Assembly (NCBI RefSeq): GCF_000696575.1
Contig: NZ_JMSQ01000003.1
Location: 1-64,000 of the forward strand
Direction: 5' to 3'
Source: Siccibacter colletis
GTDB taxonomy: Bacteria > Pseudomonadota > Gammaproteobacteria > Enterobacterales > Enterobacteriaceae
Length of the DNA stretch: 64,000 bases
Under the pieces are notes generated by a model, which saw only the letters and a list, made by a program, of their open reading frames with translations, did not search any database and was not told the origin of the DNA. This document shows, one piece after another, positions 1-6,974 of the stretch (position 1 is the stretch's first letter; each line of letters opens with the position of its first letter). A program made the translations under genes and the position numbers.

Positions 1-141
1 ATTCGCGGGTATGCAGCAGCAGAAGCGAAGCTGTTGAAGGCGCTCAATTGCACTCAGGGTCAGCGCTATCTTGAAATAGCGGAAGCCGACCAATCGCAGG
101 AGGAATTCCTGTGGGGCTGGCTGGACAGGGTGGAAATCTGA
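1..141 (+). CDS. Phage endolysin, GH108 type, C-terminal end (partial)
   Basis: An open frame enters from the left edge and stops with TGA at 139-141, giving 46 residues that end in FLWGWLDRVEI. The pattern of a short helix followed by an F-x-x-GWL-x-R end is what I know from the peptidoglycan-binding C-terminus of GH108 (DUF847) muramidases used as phage endolysins. The catalytic domain lies outside the window, so the family call rests on the tail only. The stop overlaps the next ATG (TGATG), which suggests translational coupling within a lysis cassette. It would cleave the murein sugar backbone at lysis. Confidence 0.55.
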   Translation: MRGYAAAEAKLLKALNCTQGQRYLEIAEADQSQEEFLWGWLDRVEI

Positions 142-395
142 TGGACGTCTTCAGCATGCTGCGTGGTAGCGCCGGCACAATATCTCTTAGCAGAACGCAG
201 GCCGCACTTGGTTTCCTGGTGTGCAGCTGCTCAGTAGGCTGGCAGGCCTATCAGGGGACGCTATCGGACGTGATTTTCGGCCTGTACTTCGGCTTCTGCA
301 CTGCCGGCTACCTTGGCGCTAAAAAGCTGTCAGGCGATAAGGCGATAAAAGAGCAGCAAATCGACGCGGGTATGAACCCGGGAGAGAAATCATGA
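141..395 (+). CDS. Small two-helix membrane protein of the lysis cassette (holin-like)
   Basis: 84 residues from the ATG that overlaps the endolysin stop; an alternative GTG at 111 behind AGGAGGAAT would add ten residues. Two hydrophobic stretches are visible (around AALGFLVCSCSVGW and FGLYFGFCTAGYLG), followed by a charged tail. The N-terminus (SAGTISLSRTQAALGF) resembles small phage membrane proteins of the DUF2644 / 3TM-holin type. Its place between endolysin and spanin-like genes favours a holin or pinholin role, but no diagnostic motif proves it. It ends in an ATGA overlap with the next gene. Confidence 0.5.
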   Translation: MDVFSMLRGSAGTISLSRTQAALGFLVCSCSVGWQAYQGTLSDVIFGLYFGFCTAGYLGAKKLSGDKAIKEQQIDAGMNPGEKS

Positions 396-661
396 GTTTC
401 ATTGAAATGCTGATCGCCGGTGCATTCGCTGTGTTCGCAATTGCTGCCGGTGCCTTTGGTATTGGTCACTCAAAGGGGAAGGGGAAAGCCGAACAGGCCG
501 CTACCGAGCGTGAAACCAAAACCAAAATCGAACAGGCTCAGGCTGCTACTGAGCGCCAGACCAAAACCAGCAAAGAGGCCGCTGATGTACAGGAAACCGT
601 TACTCGCATGCCTGGCAGCAGTGTTGATGACGAGCTGCGGGAAAACTGGATCAACAAATAA
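392..661 (+). CDS. Inner-membrane spanin-like protein (Rz analogue)
   Basis: 89 residues. There is one N-terminal transmembrane helix (about residues 5-24, AGAFAVFAIAAGAFGIG), then a charged, Ala/Glu/Lys/Thr-rich segment with coiled-coil character (two near-copies of AATER-x-TKT at about 37-60). This layout is that of i-spanins, which link the inner membrane to an outer-membrane lipoprotein at the last step of lysis. A lipoprotein gene is nested out of frame in its 3' part (585-809), the classic Rz/Rz1 arrangement. Sequence similarity to lambda Rz is not evident; the call is architectural. Confidence 0.6.
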   Translation: MSFIEMLIAGAFAVFAIAAGAFGIGHSKGKGKAEQAATERETKTKIEQAQAATERQTKTSKEAADVQETVTRMPGSSVDDELRENWINK

Positions 662-809
662 CACGGTTGTTGTTGATACGGCCTGCAATTGGGTGAAGCC
701 GATCTTCGTTACTGAGGCCGATATTCTGACCATGGATGAACGCACCAAGCGATCCATCCTCACCCACAACAAAACGTGGAAAGCTAACTGCGCGACGGAA
801 GCCAAATGA
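585..809 (+). CDS. Outer-membrane spanin-like lipoprotein (Rz1 analogue), overlapping
   Basis: 74 residues starting at ATG 585, with GAGG six bases upstream. It begins inside the preceding gene in another frame and continues 148 bases beyond it. The N-terminus MYRKPLLACLAAVLMTSC is a lipoprotein signal peptide with the modifiable cysteine at residue 18. The methionine at -3 is unusual for a lipobox. The mature part has two further cysteines. The nested position and lipoprotein signal fit an o-spanin that fuses inner and outer membranes together with the i-spanin. A longer in-frame start exists at 420 but would hide the signal peptide and lacks a good ribosome site. Confidence 0.6.
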   Translation: MYRKPLLACLAAVLMTSCGKTGSTNNTVVVDTACNWVKPIFVTEADILTMDERTKRSILTHNKTWKANCATEAK

Positions 810-979
810 GTGCTTACTCCATCTACAACATCATCTCCGGCGGCTGCATCGCAGCGCTGCTTATGACGTGGCTTTTCTTCTGGATTTACTTGAAGCAGGA
901 GCGACGGCATCGCGACGAAATCAGGAAGCTGCAGCGTGAGGTTGTGATGGAGATAAAGAACGCTCACAAGATGAACTAG
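806..979 (+). CDS. Small single-pass membrane protein of the lysis cassette
   Basis: 57 residues. The ATG at 806 overlaps the previous stop (ATGA) and the gene ends at TAG 977-979. There is one hydrophobic helix (about 11-28, GCIAALLMTWLFFWIYL) followed by a basic, charged tail (KQERRHRDEIRKLQREV) that may form a short coiled coil. Coupled translation with the spanin-like pair makes it a genuine gene in spite of its size. Function is unknown; a holin or antiholin partner is possible. Confidence 0.55.
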   Translation: MSAYSIYNIISGGCIAALLMTWLFFWIYLKQERRHRDEIRKLQREVVMEIKNAHKMN

Positions 980-1214
980 CTGGACAACCCCAAGAAGATC
1001 CATCCACTACTGCAAAGCATCATCGCCCTGCTGCATGGGGCAGGTCCTCTCCATCCCGATGATTATCGAGTTTAGAGGAATACTGCGTCTCACACGCGCG
1101 CACCAATACACAGAACCTTTCAGGATGACCCTTGAGGATACCGGTTTGGCTATCGGTGCCTTCTGTGGGCCGGACTCCTGTGTGACAAGGTTCATCACTA
1201 AAAGGTAAATACCG
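980..1214 (+). other. Non-coding gap between lysis cassette and rha
   Basis: No convincing gene. A 27-codon frame runs from ATG 1123 to TAA 1206, just before the rha start; it has no strong ribosome site and I cannot assign it. The stretch probably carries the rha leader or promoter, but no clean -35/-10 pair stands out. Confidence 0.3.
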
Positions 1215-1892
1215 ATGCAATTAGTTGAAATAAAGAAGCTCGACCTGGTAACCAACAGTGCCGCCATCTCCGAAGGCGTTGGGCGAGACCATGACACCAT
1301 CATCAAGCTGGTTGACCGCAACATAAGTGACCTTGAGGAATTCGGAGAGGTCGGATTTGAAATCCGAGCTGGGTACAACAACTCTCGGGTTCGCGTCGCG
1401 TTATTAAATGAGCAACAAACCACGCTGCTGATCACCTACATGCGGAACAATGAAGTTGTGCGGGCATTCAAAAAGCGTCTGGTCGCTGAGTTCTTCACTA
1501 TGCGTGGCGCATTGGCGAAGAAGAAAATGGATCGCAACTCTGCGCGTCTGGAATACAAACCGATGACTGACGCCATCAAGCATGAGCGTGAAGCTCAGGG
1601 CAAGCAGATTGCTCCGCATAACTTCAGCAATGAAGCCGACCTGATTAACCGACTGGCGCTGGGCATGACCGCGGCTAAGTTCCGCGTACATCATGAGATC
1701 GGGAAGAAAGAGCCGATTCGCGATTACCTCACACCAGAGCAAATCCACTGCATCACCGAGCTACAGCGCGCTAATACCGTGTTCATCAGCATGGGGTGGG
1801 ATTTCGATCAGAGGAAAGAAGTGCTGCGCGGGATGTTCGAACGCAACCATCGTCAACCGCTTATCGAAGAACAGCACCACCTTGCAGCGTAA
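1215..1892 (+). CDS. rha: Rha family phage regulatory protein
   Basis: 225 residues. The N-terminal half matches the pRha domain: LVTNSAAISEGVGRDHDTII at about 11-30 and, near 90, MRNNEVVRAFKKRLV, which is highly characteristic. The C-terminal part (from about 120, EREAQGKQIAPHNFSNEADL) resembles the accessory domain found on many Rha and antirepressor proteins. Rha proteins are phage-encoded regulators; in P22 and phi80-type phages, expression interferes with growth in hosts lacking integration host factor. It stands alone between lysis and moron genes, with its own leader upstream. Confidence 0.85.
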   Translation: MQLVEIKKLDLVTNSAAISEGVGRDHDTIIKLVDRNISDLEEFGEVGFEIRAGYNNSRVRVALLNEQQTTLLITYMRNNEVVRAFKKRLVAEFFTMRGALAKKKMDRNSARLEYKPMTDAIKHEREAQGKQIAPHNFSNEADLINRLALGMTAAKFRVHHEIGKKEPIRDYLTPEQIHCITELQRANTVFISMGWDFDQRKEVLRGMFERNHRQPLIEEQHHLAA

Positions 1893-1954
1893 AAAAGTTG
1901 AGAGCCACTTTCACAACGGCTTTTATCACAATGCCCGTTTTAACAAGCGGGCAC

Positions 1955-2092
1955 GATGATGACTGTCATCATCTCCTCCTGTGTCTACGGTTAGCACTGC
2001 TGTGAAGCAGCGCGAAGCTGGAAGTTGAATGGTGTTAATATTTCCTCAAGTGAAATTAGGTATAATGCCGGAGCCATATGGCAAAACCATAT
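1955..2092 (+). promoter_or_regulatory. Promoter and dyad elements upstream of the grlR-like gene
   Basis: A perfect TATAAT lies at 2061-2066 with only a weak -35. Just downstream is an inverted repeat ATATGG-CAAAA-CCATAT (2076-2092), placed where an operator would block initiation. Further upstream is a nearly uninterrupted palindrome, GATGATGAC-T-GTCATCATC (1955-1973), of unknown role; it could be an operator or a weak terminator after rha. The pattern suggests the grlR-like gene is an independently expressed lysogenic gene. Confidence 0.5.
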
Positions 2093-2103
2093 AAGGATGC
2101 GAA

Positions 2104-2430
2104 ATGAAAAACGGCATTTATAAGGTTATTTTTGACAGTAATGTTAACCGCAATGGTAACTGTGATGGGATTGTTACCGTTCGGGATGATCGCCTTAATG
2201 GTGGTGACTATGTTTGCTACTATCAAGGTGTGTTTGATGGCAATAAAATCTCATTGAAGGTCGTAAGGCATAATCCAAACGACACCACTGTTTTTAATGG
2301 AGTGGATAACGTTGATTTAGATTTGACGTTAAATGAATTGCCAGGAGGAACAGTGTTTAAAGGGAGCGTGAAAGGACGCCCTGGTTTGGTTATCGCCGGA
2401 AGCATGCATTATTTGAGCGATATCATCTAA
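2104..2430 (+). CDS. GrlR-like regulatory protein (prophage moron)
   Basis: 108 residues. The pattern MKNGIYKVIFDSN … GGDYVCYYQGVFDGNKISL … TVFNGVDNVDLDLTL … GTVFKGSVKGRPGL is the beta-barrel fold signature of GrlR, the negative regulator that binds GrlA in the LEE type III secretion system of attaching-effacing E. coli. Phage-borne members are known, but their partners are not. There is no grlA-type gene in this window, so it cannot be assumed to control secretion. The gene has its own promoter and terminator and is AT-richer than its neighbours, which are moron hallmarks. Confidence 0.7.
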   Translation: MKNGIYKVIFDSNVNRNGNCDGIVTVRDDRLNGGDYVCYYQGVFDGNKISLKVVRHNPNDTTVFNGVDNVDLDLTLNELPGGTVFKGSVKGRPGLVIAGSMHYLSDII

Positions 2431-2436
2431 ATATAA

Positions 2437-2456
2437 GCCGCCTCCGGGCGGTTTTT
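2437..2456 (+). terminator. Rho-independent terminator after grlR-like gene
   Basis: CCGCC/GGCGG stem with a short loop followed by TTTTT, seven bases after the stop codon. Confidence 0.85.
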
Positions 2457-2463
2457 ATTGCCA

Positions 2464-2754
2464 TTACAAAGTTCGCCTGCTGGTTGGTTTGATAATGCCG
2501 TAACGCTTTAACACAGCCAATCTGATAACCAGGCATGCGGTTTTGATGACATGATTGATAGATGGTGCATAAGCAATTGCTAAAGAGATTTCTAACTCAG
2601 TAACCATATTACCCCCTATAGAAAAGAGCAGGCAAATTCCTGCATCAATAATGGTCTCTATTGCACAGTGAATGGATTGAGTGCCAATGGCAATCACCAC
2701 TTTCCCAATAGTGAGGGTTAAATCAGAAAGCACTTCCTGCGGAAAATTGGACAT
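2464..2754 (-). CDS. Hypothetical hydrophobic 96-aa protein, reverse strand
   Basis: The open frame runs against the surrounding late genes. From the ATG at 2754 it encodes MSNFPQEVLSDLTLTIGKVV… with several hydrophobic stretches (IGKVVIAIGTQSI, AGICLLFSIGG, and around IKTACLVIRLAVL) and a basic C-terminus. The ribosome site is weak (GAG only three bases before ATG), and a TTG start at 2766 is also possible. The DNA is AT-rich like the grlR-like neighbour. It fills an otherwise empty gap, which is the main argument for it being real. I recognise no family. Confidence 0.35.
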   Translation of the reverse strand: MSNFPQEVLSDLTLTIGKVVIAIGTQSIHCAIETIIDAGICLLFSIGGNMVTELEISLAIAYAPSINHVIKTACLVIRLAVLKRYGIIKPTSRRTL

Positions 2755-2781
2755 ATTCTCAAGCAAATAAAGAGGCTTTTA

Positions 2782-3075
2782 ATGTCCGACATCTACAAAA
2801 TCACCATCACCACCACATCGAAAGAAACCTTCACCGGACTGATGAAGCGCAGCCAGCCTGAAATCGTAAACGGCTTCGTTGCGCTGGCGACCGACACGGG
2901 TGAATGGCGGTACTTCCGCCCGGATAGCGTGGAGCAGTTCCACTTTGTGCCGGTTGCAGAGGAGGCATCAGATGGCAGCGTGCAATCTGACGATTCAAGT
3001 GAAAGTGAAGTGGTGGCTCCCGTTGTATCTCAGGACGCTGACACTGATGTGTCTGATGATGCGGTCCGAACCTGA
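2782..3075 (+). CDS. Small phage protein with acidic tail, unknown function
   Basis: 97 residues with an AAGAGG ribosome site upstream. The first 60 residues look like a compact beta fold (KITITTTSKETFTGLMKRS … EWRYFRPDSVEQFHFVPV). The remainder is acidic and Ser/Asp-rich with low complexity. It lies just before the terminase region, a usual place for small accessory phage genes. The last 104 bases are shared out of frame with the next gene. No family recognised. Confidence 0.65.
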   Translation: MSDIYKITITTTSKETFTGLMKRSQPEIVNGFVALATDTGEWRYFRPDSVEQFHFVPVAEEASDGSVQSDDSSESEVVAPVVSQDADTDVSDDAVRT

Positions 3076-3160
3076 CTACGAAAAGGTGAGAGCATTCATT
3101 GTTAAGCATGGCATCAACCAGAAACTGATGGTGACGCCAGTAGAAGATAAAACGGAGTAA
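2972..3160 (+). CDS. Small basic phage protein overlapping its upstream neighbour
   Basis: 62 residues from ATG 2972, preceded by a strong AGGAGG at 2959-2964. It starts inside the preceding gene in the +1 frame and extends 85 bases past it. The sequence pattern CNLTIQVKVKWWLPLYL followed by a basic C-terminal helix is familiar from many lambdoid small proteins of the form K-W-W-x-x-P-Y-L found near lysis and packaging genes. Function unknown. The strong ribosome site and conserved pattern outweigh the overlap. Confidence 0.6.
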   Translation: MAACNLTIQVKVKWWLPLYLRTLTLMCLMMRSEPDYEKVRAFIVKHGINQKLMVTPVEDKTE

Positions 3161-3162
3161 CC

Positions 3163-3195
3163 AATGAGCAAACCGGACTGGGAGGCATTGAAATA
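3163..3195 (+). pseudogene. Possible 5' remnant of a small phage gene
   Basis: Only ten codons (MSKPDWEALK) follow ATG 3163 before TAG. The start directly follows the previous stop, and the sequence matches the usual opening of small phage DNA-binding or terminase-associated proteins. The reading then ends at the point where a reverse-strand moron begins, suggesting the original gene was cut by that insertion. It could also be a meaningless start. Confidence 0.3.
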
Positions 3196-3227
3196 GAGAC
3201 CAGCCCGTATTTGTTGGGGTTTATTGA

Positions 3228-3659
3228 TTAATCCTCTTTAGCAAACTGCTCGTATTCAGGCCAAGCTGCAAAACCTATAGGGCGCTTTGGTTCTTCCGGA
3301 TTGAGTCTTTTTTTCTTTAAAAGAAGAATGTTTATTTGGCTTACATGTTGCACTAGTTCAACTGGACTCCCATCTTCAAGCTTGCCTATAAACGATATCA
3401 ATGACGGATCCCAATAACTAATGCCGGTAAAATGAAATTCGACTACGCGACCAAAACTTGCCAATTGCCCACCTACTTCATGGTCTTCATCAAGAGTGCG
3501 ATGGAAATCATTTATCCAGACGATAAGCCGCCGGTGAAATTCATTTGCAAAATTACCCGTTACAGCAAACTGTCTATCACCTGCATCCTTATGCATTTTG
3601 GCCATAACTTCGAGATGCGCCGCTGAATCAAGGTGTGTCAGTGGATTGAAATTATTCAT
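3228..3659 (-). CDS. Reverse-strand prophage moron, 143 aa (DUF6173-like)
   Basis: The product begins MNNFNPLTHLDSAAHLEVMA; the start at 3659 has TAGGAA about eight bases upstream on its own strand. It is soluble with no membrane segment, and the central part (FHFTGISYWDPSLISFIGKL) alternates beta strands. I have a memory of similar enterobacterial phage proteins named DUF6173, but cannot confirm it here. It is transcribed against the late operon and placed exactly between a truncated small gene and terS, so it is probably a lysogenically expressed moron. Function unknown. Confidence 0.6.
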   Translation of the reverse strand: MNNFNPLTHLDSAAHLEVMAKMHKDAGDRQFAVTGNFANEFHRRLIVWINDFHRTLDEDHEVGGQLASFGRVVEFHFTGISYWDPSLISFIGKLEDGSPVELVQHVSQINILLLKKKRLNPEEPKRPIGFAAWPEYEQFAKED

Positions 3660-3684
3660 TAAATGATTCCTAAAAGGAAAAAGA

Positions 3685-4224
3685 ATGGCACTCACCGACA
3701 AACAAGAAATGTTCTGTCGCGAGTACCTCATCGATTTAAACGCTACACAAGCGGCTATTCGGGCGGGGTACAGCGATAACACCGCCCGTAAGATTGGCAG
3801 TGAAAACCTCACAAAACCAGACATTGCGCAACGCATCATTGACCTTAAATCAGAGCGCAACGAAAGGGTAGAGGTAAATGCAGACTACGTACTGCGTCGC
3901 TTGGTTGAGATAGATGAAATGGATGTGCTAGACATCCTCAAAGATGACGGCGGCCTGAAGATGATTCACGAATGGCCCAAGGTCTGGCGCACCACGCTGA
4001 GCGGTCTGGATATCCTCACCACGGTCACCAACTTTGATGAAACGACCATGGAGAACATCCTCAAGAAGATAAAGTGGCCTGACAAGGTGAAGAACCTTGA
4101 GCTGCTAGGCAAGCACATCGATGTGAATGCTTTCAAAGAGACGGTTGACCATAAGTCATCTGACGGAACCATGACGCCGAAGCCAACCGTTATCCAGTTA
4201 CTCCCTGTTGAGCCGAAAGCATGA
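3685..4224 (+). CDS. terS: Terminase small subunit
   Basis: 179 residues. The N-terminus MALTDKQEMFCREYLIDLNA with AAIRAGYSDNTARKIGSENL is the helix-turn-helix core of the Terminase_2 family, which recognises the packaging site on phage DNA. A longer C-terminal part (from about 65) would carry oligomerisation and large-subunit contacts. It overlaps the large subunit gene by four bases (ATGA), as is usual. AAAAGGAAAAAG upstream supplies the ribosome site. Confidence 0.92.
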   Translation: MALTDKQEMFCREYLIDLNATQAAIRAGYSDNTARKIGSENLTKPDIAQRIIDLKSERNERVEVNADYVLRRLVEIDEMDVLDILKDDGGLKMIHEWPKVWRTTLSGLDILTTVTNFDETTMENILKKIKWPDKVKNLELLGKHIDVNAFKETVDHKSSDGTMTPKPTVIQLLPVEPKA

Positions 4225-5474
4225 GTGAATCCGTTCAACTTCCTATCCCGGCTAAGCTTGCTCCGCTGTTCACTGCTGTAGATAAGCGTTATCGGTGCTC
4301 ACATGGTGGTCGTGGCAGCGCCAAGACGCGCACATTCGCGTTGATGACCGCCGTAAAGGCTTATCAGTCAATGATGAACGGCGAGAGCGGCGTAATCCTC
4401 TGCGCACGTGAGTTCATGAACTCGCTTGAAGAGTCGAGCATGCAGGAGGTGAAGCAGGCAATTCTTTCGGTGCCGTGGCTGGCCGCTAATTTCGACATTG
4501 GCGAAAAGTACATCCGGACCATTGATAAAACGGTGACCTATGTATTCGCCGGCCTGCGCCATAACCTCGATAGCATCAAGTCGAAAGCGCGCATCCTGCT
4601 TTGCTGGGTTGATGAGGCTGAATCAGTCAGCGAAATAGCCTGGCAGAAGCTGAGCCCGACCGTTCGTGAAGAGGGATCAGAGATTTGGGTGACGTGGAAC
4701 CCGGAGCGAGACGGTAGCGCCACGGATAAGCGTTTTCGCAAAGAAGCCGGCGACGACTGCATCACCGTTGAGATGAACTATACGGACAACCCGTGGTTCC
4801 CTGACGTGCTGGAGGGTGAGCGACAGAACGATCAGAGACGCCTCGACCCGGCAACATACGCATGGGTTTGGGAGGGGGCTTACCTCGAGAACTCCGATAA
4901 ACAGGTGCTGGCCGGAAAATACCGGATTGCTGATTTCTCGGAAAATCTCTGGAAAGAGGCTGAACGCCTGTTCTTCGGCGCTGACTTTGGTTTCGCAAAA
5001 GACCCTAACACGCTGGTGCGCTCTTTCATCCTGCACAACCGGCTGTACATCGAGTACGAGGCATACGGTCAGCAGACAGAGCTCGACCACATGCCAGAGC
5101 TATACGACACAATTCCCGGATCGCGTGACTGGCCCATCAAGGCTGACTCCGCGAGGCCCGAGACGATCAGCTACCTCAAGCGGCAGGGATTCAACATCTC
5201 GGCTGCCGAAAAATGGCAGGGAAGCGTTGAGGATGGGATCGCGCATCTTCGCGGCTTCGACGAGATTATCATTCACCCTCGATGCAAGAACGTGGCGCGC
5301 GAGGCCCGGATGTGGTCGTACAAGACAGACCGCATCACCGGTGAGGTATTGCCTAAGCTCGCCGACGGCTATGAACACTGCTGGGACGGCATTCGCTACG
5401 GTCTCGACGGTCACATTAAGCGTAAGGGTCAGGTGGCCGGGATGATGATACCGAAGCGCCTGCAAGGAAGATGA
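4221..5474 (+). CDS. terL: Terminase large subunit (PBSX family)
   Basis: 417 residues, usual for Terminase_3. Walker A is GGRGSAKT at 29-36 and Walker B ILLCWVDEAE at 125-134, the ATPase that drives DNA into the prohead. The nuclease half begins near GADFGFAKDPN (about 250), with the first metal-binding aspartate, and later DSARPETISYLKRQGF and DGIRYGLDGH. It works with the small subunit and the portal. The stop overlaps the next small gene (ATGA). Confidence 0.95.
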   Translation: MSESVQLPIPAKLAPLFTAVDKRYRCSHGGRGSAKTRTFALMTAVKAYQSMMNGESGVILCAREFMNSLEESSMQEVKQAILSVPWLAANFDIGEKYIRTIDKTVTYVFAGLRHNLDSIKSKARILLCWVDEAESVSEIAWQKLSPTVREEGSEIWVTWNPERDGSATDKRFRKEAGDDCITVEMNYTDNPWFPDVLEGERQNDQRRLDPATYAWVWEGAYLENSDKQVLAGKYRIADFSENLWKEAERLFFGADFGFAKDPNTLVRSFILHNRLYIEYEAYGQQTELDHMPELYDTIPGSRDWPIKADSARPETISYLKRQGFNISAAEKWQGSVEDGIAHLRGFDEIIIHPRCKNVAREARMWSYKTDRITGEVLPKLADGYEHCWDGIRYGLDGHIKRKGQVAGMMIPKRLQGR

Positions 5475-5620
5475 CTATGGTCAAATGCAACAAACATGGT
5501 ATTTGGCTTAACCCTCCAGTGGGATGCTGGAAGTGCTATGAGCATAAAATTAAGCAGTTGAGTAAAAGGGAGACTTTCATATCACCTAAAGCACCATCAA
5601 TCCCACCGATAAAGCGTTAA
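5471..5620 (+). CDS. 49-aa zinc-ribbon-like phage protein
   Basis: Starts at ATG 5471, overlapping the terL stop, and ends at TAA 5618-5620. It has a cysteine/histidine pattern C-x2-H then C-x2-C (KCNKHG … GCWKCYEH), as in small zinc ribbons, followed by a basic, proline-rich tail. GGAAG precedes the start. It sits between terminase and portal, where small HNH or zinc proteins that assist packaging are sometimes found, but no HNH motif is present. Function unknown. Confidence 0.55.
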   Translation: MTMVKCNKHGIWLNPPVGCWKCYEHKIKQLSKRETFISPKAPSIPPIKR

Positions 5621-5630
5621 CGGATAACTC

Positions 5631-6974
5631 ATGAATGACAAATTAACTCTCGCCGTCAATCACGCGCTGAATGACGTCAGGCTTGCCCGTGCGCGTGCTA
5701 TGGCACTCAACCCCGGAATGGGGCTGGATGCGAAACGTGAGAGCGCATGGTGCGAATACGGCTTCAAAGAAGAGCTTACGTTTCATGACCTGCACAAGCT
5801 CTATCGTCGCGGCGGTATTGCTCACGGCGCGGTAAATAAGCTGGTATCGAATTGCTGGAGAACGAACCCTCAAGTAATTGAAGGTGAGCAGTCTGACGAC
5901 TCGAGAGAGCTTACTGCTTGGGAGAAAGACAGTAATCAGGTATTCACCCATCGCTTCTGGCGTGCATTCGCTGAGGCGGATAAGCGGCGATTGGTTGGCC
6001 GCTGGGCTGGCATCCTGCTGCACGTTAAAGACAGCAAAAGATGGGATGAATCAGTTGTTAAAGGCAAGGCGCTTCAGAAGATTTCACCGGTATGGGCCAG
6101 CGCACTAAAAGTTGGCAGCCGTGACAATGCCGGCACCATCACAATGTGGCAGTACACCGAGTCACTTTCTGATGGCAGCACGGCGCAACGGAGCATTCAC
6201 CCTGACCGAGTGCTGATTATTGGCGACATGTCTGATGATGCGATCGGCTTTCTGGAGCCCGGATATAACGCCTGTGTCAGCCTCGAAAAAGTTGAGGGAG
6301 GTTCGGGAGAGTCATTCCTTAAGAACGCAGCCAGGCAGCAGAATATCAACTTCGACAAAGAGGTCGATTTCAACAATCTGGCCTCAATGTATGGCGTTAC
6401 CGTTGATGAGCTTCAGGAGCGCTATAACGAAGCTGCCCGCGAGATTAACCGTGGTAATGACACGCTGCTGATTACACAGGGTGCACAGGTCACGTCGATG
6501 GTTAACGCGGTTTCTGACCCGTCACCAACTTATGACGTTAACCTTAAAACATTCAGCGCATCGGTAGACATCCCATCGCGCATTATCGTCGGTAACCAGT
6601 CTGGCGAACGCGCCAGCACTGAAGACCAGATTTATTTCAACGGGCGCTGCCAGTCACGCCGCGGCGACCTGTCGTTCGATGCTGAGGACATGGTCGATAA
6701 ACTCACATATCTGCAGATCATTAAGCCTGTGGCTAAGTTCAGCATCGTGTGGGATGAGCTTAACGAGCAGTCACCATCTGACAAGCTGGATAGTGCGGTG
6801 AAGATGAGCAATATCAACCAGACATCTTTAGCCTCTGGTGAGCAGGTGTTTACGGTCGATGAAATCCGCGTGGCCGCAGGTTACGAGCCAGGCGGGGGCG
6901 AGCCATTACCGGAGAGTGAGGAAGATGGCGAAACTGAAGAAGAAGCCGAAACCAGCAATACTTCCGACCAATAA
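5631..6974 (+). CDS. Portal protein (DUF1073 / Phage_portal_3)
   Basis: 447 residues. Features of this portal family are visible: FHDLHKLYRRGGIAHGAVNK near 50, the HPDRVLIIGD segment near 190, FLEPGYNACVSLEKVEGG, and the DIPSRIIVGNQSGERASTED block near 325 that is nearly diagnostic. Portals form the dodecameric ring through which DNA enters and leaves the head. Database names for this family sometimes mention Acb1 anti-CBASS protein because of domain naming; the position directly after terminase argues for portal. The end is acidic and overlaps the next gene by 50 bases. Confidence 0.88.
   Translation: MNDKLTLAVNHALNDVRLARARAMALNPGMGLDAKRESAWCEYGFKEELTFHDLHKLYRRGGIAHGAVNKLVSNCWRTNPQVIEGEQSDDSRELTAWEKDSNQVFTHRFWRAFAEADKRRLVGRWAGILLHVKDSKRWDESVVKGKALQKISPVWASALKVGSRDNAGTITMWQYTESLSDGSTAQRSIHPDRVLIIGDMSDDAIGFLEPGYNACVSLEKVEGGSGESFLKNAARQQNINFDKEVDFNNLASMYGVTVDELQERYNEAAREINRGNDTLLITQGAQVTSMVNAVSDPSPTYDVNLKTFSASVDIPSRIIVGNQSGERASTEDQIYFNGRCQSRRGDLSFDAEDMVDKLTYLQIIKPVAKFSIVWDELNEQSPSDKLDSAVKMSNINQTSLASGEQVFTVDEIRVAAGYEPGGGEPLPESEEDGETEEEAETSNTSDQ

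Noticed and set aside
1020..1435. Reverse-strand frames across the rha leader and start
   Set aside because: They overlap the conserved N-terminus of Rha and have no ribosome sites.
5631..6974. Reading the DUF1073 protein as an anti-CBASS (Acb1) defence inhibitor
   Set aside because: The name comes from domain nomenclature; location directly after terminase and full portal length indicate a structural portal.
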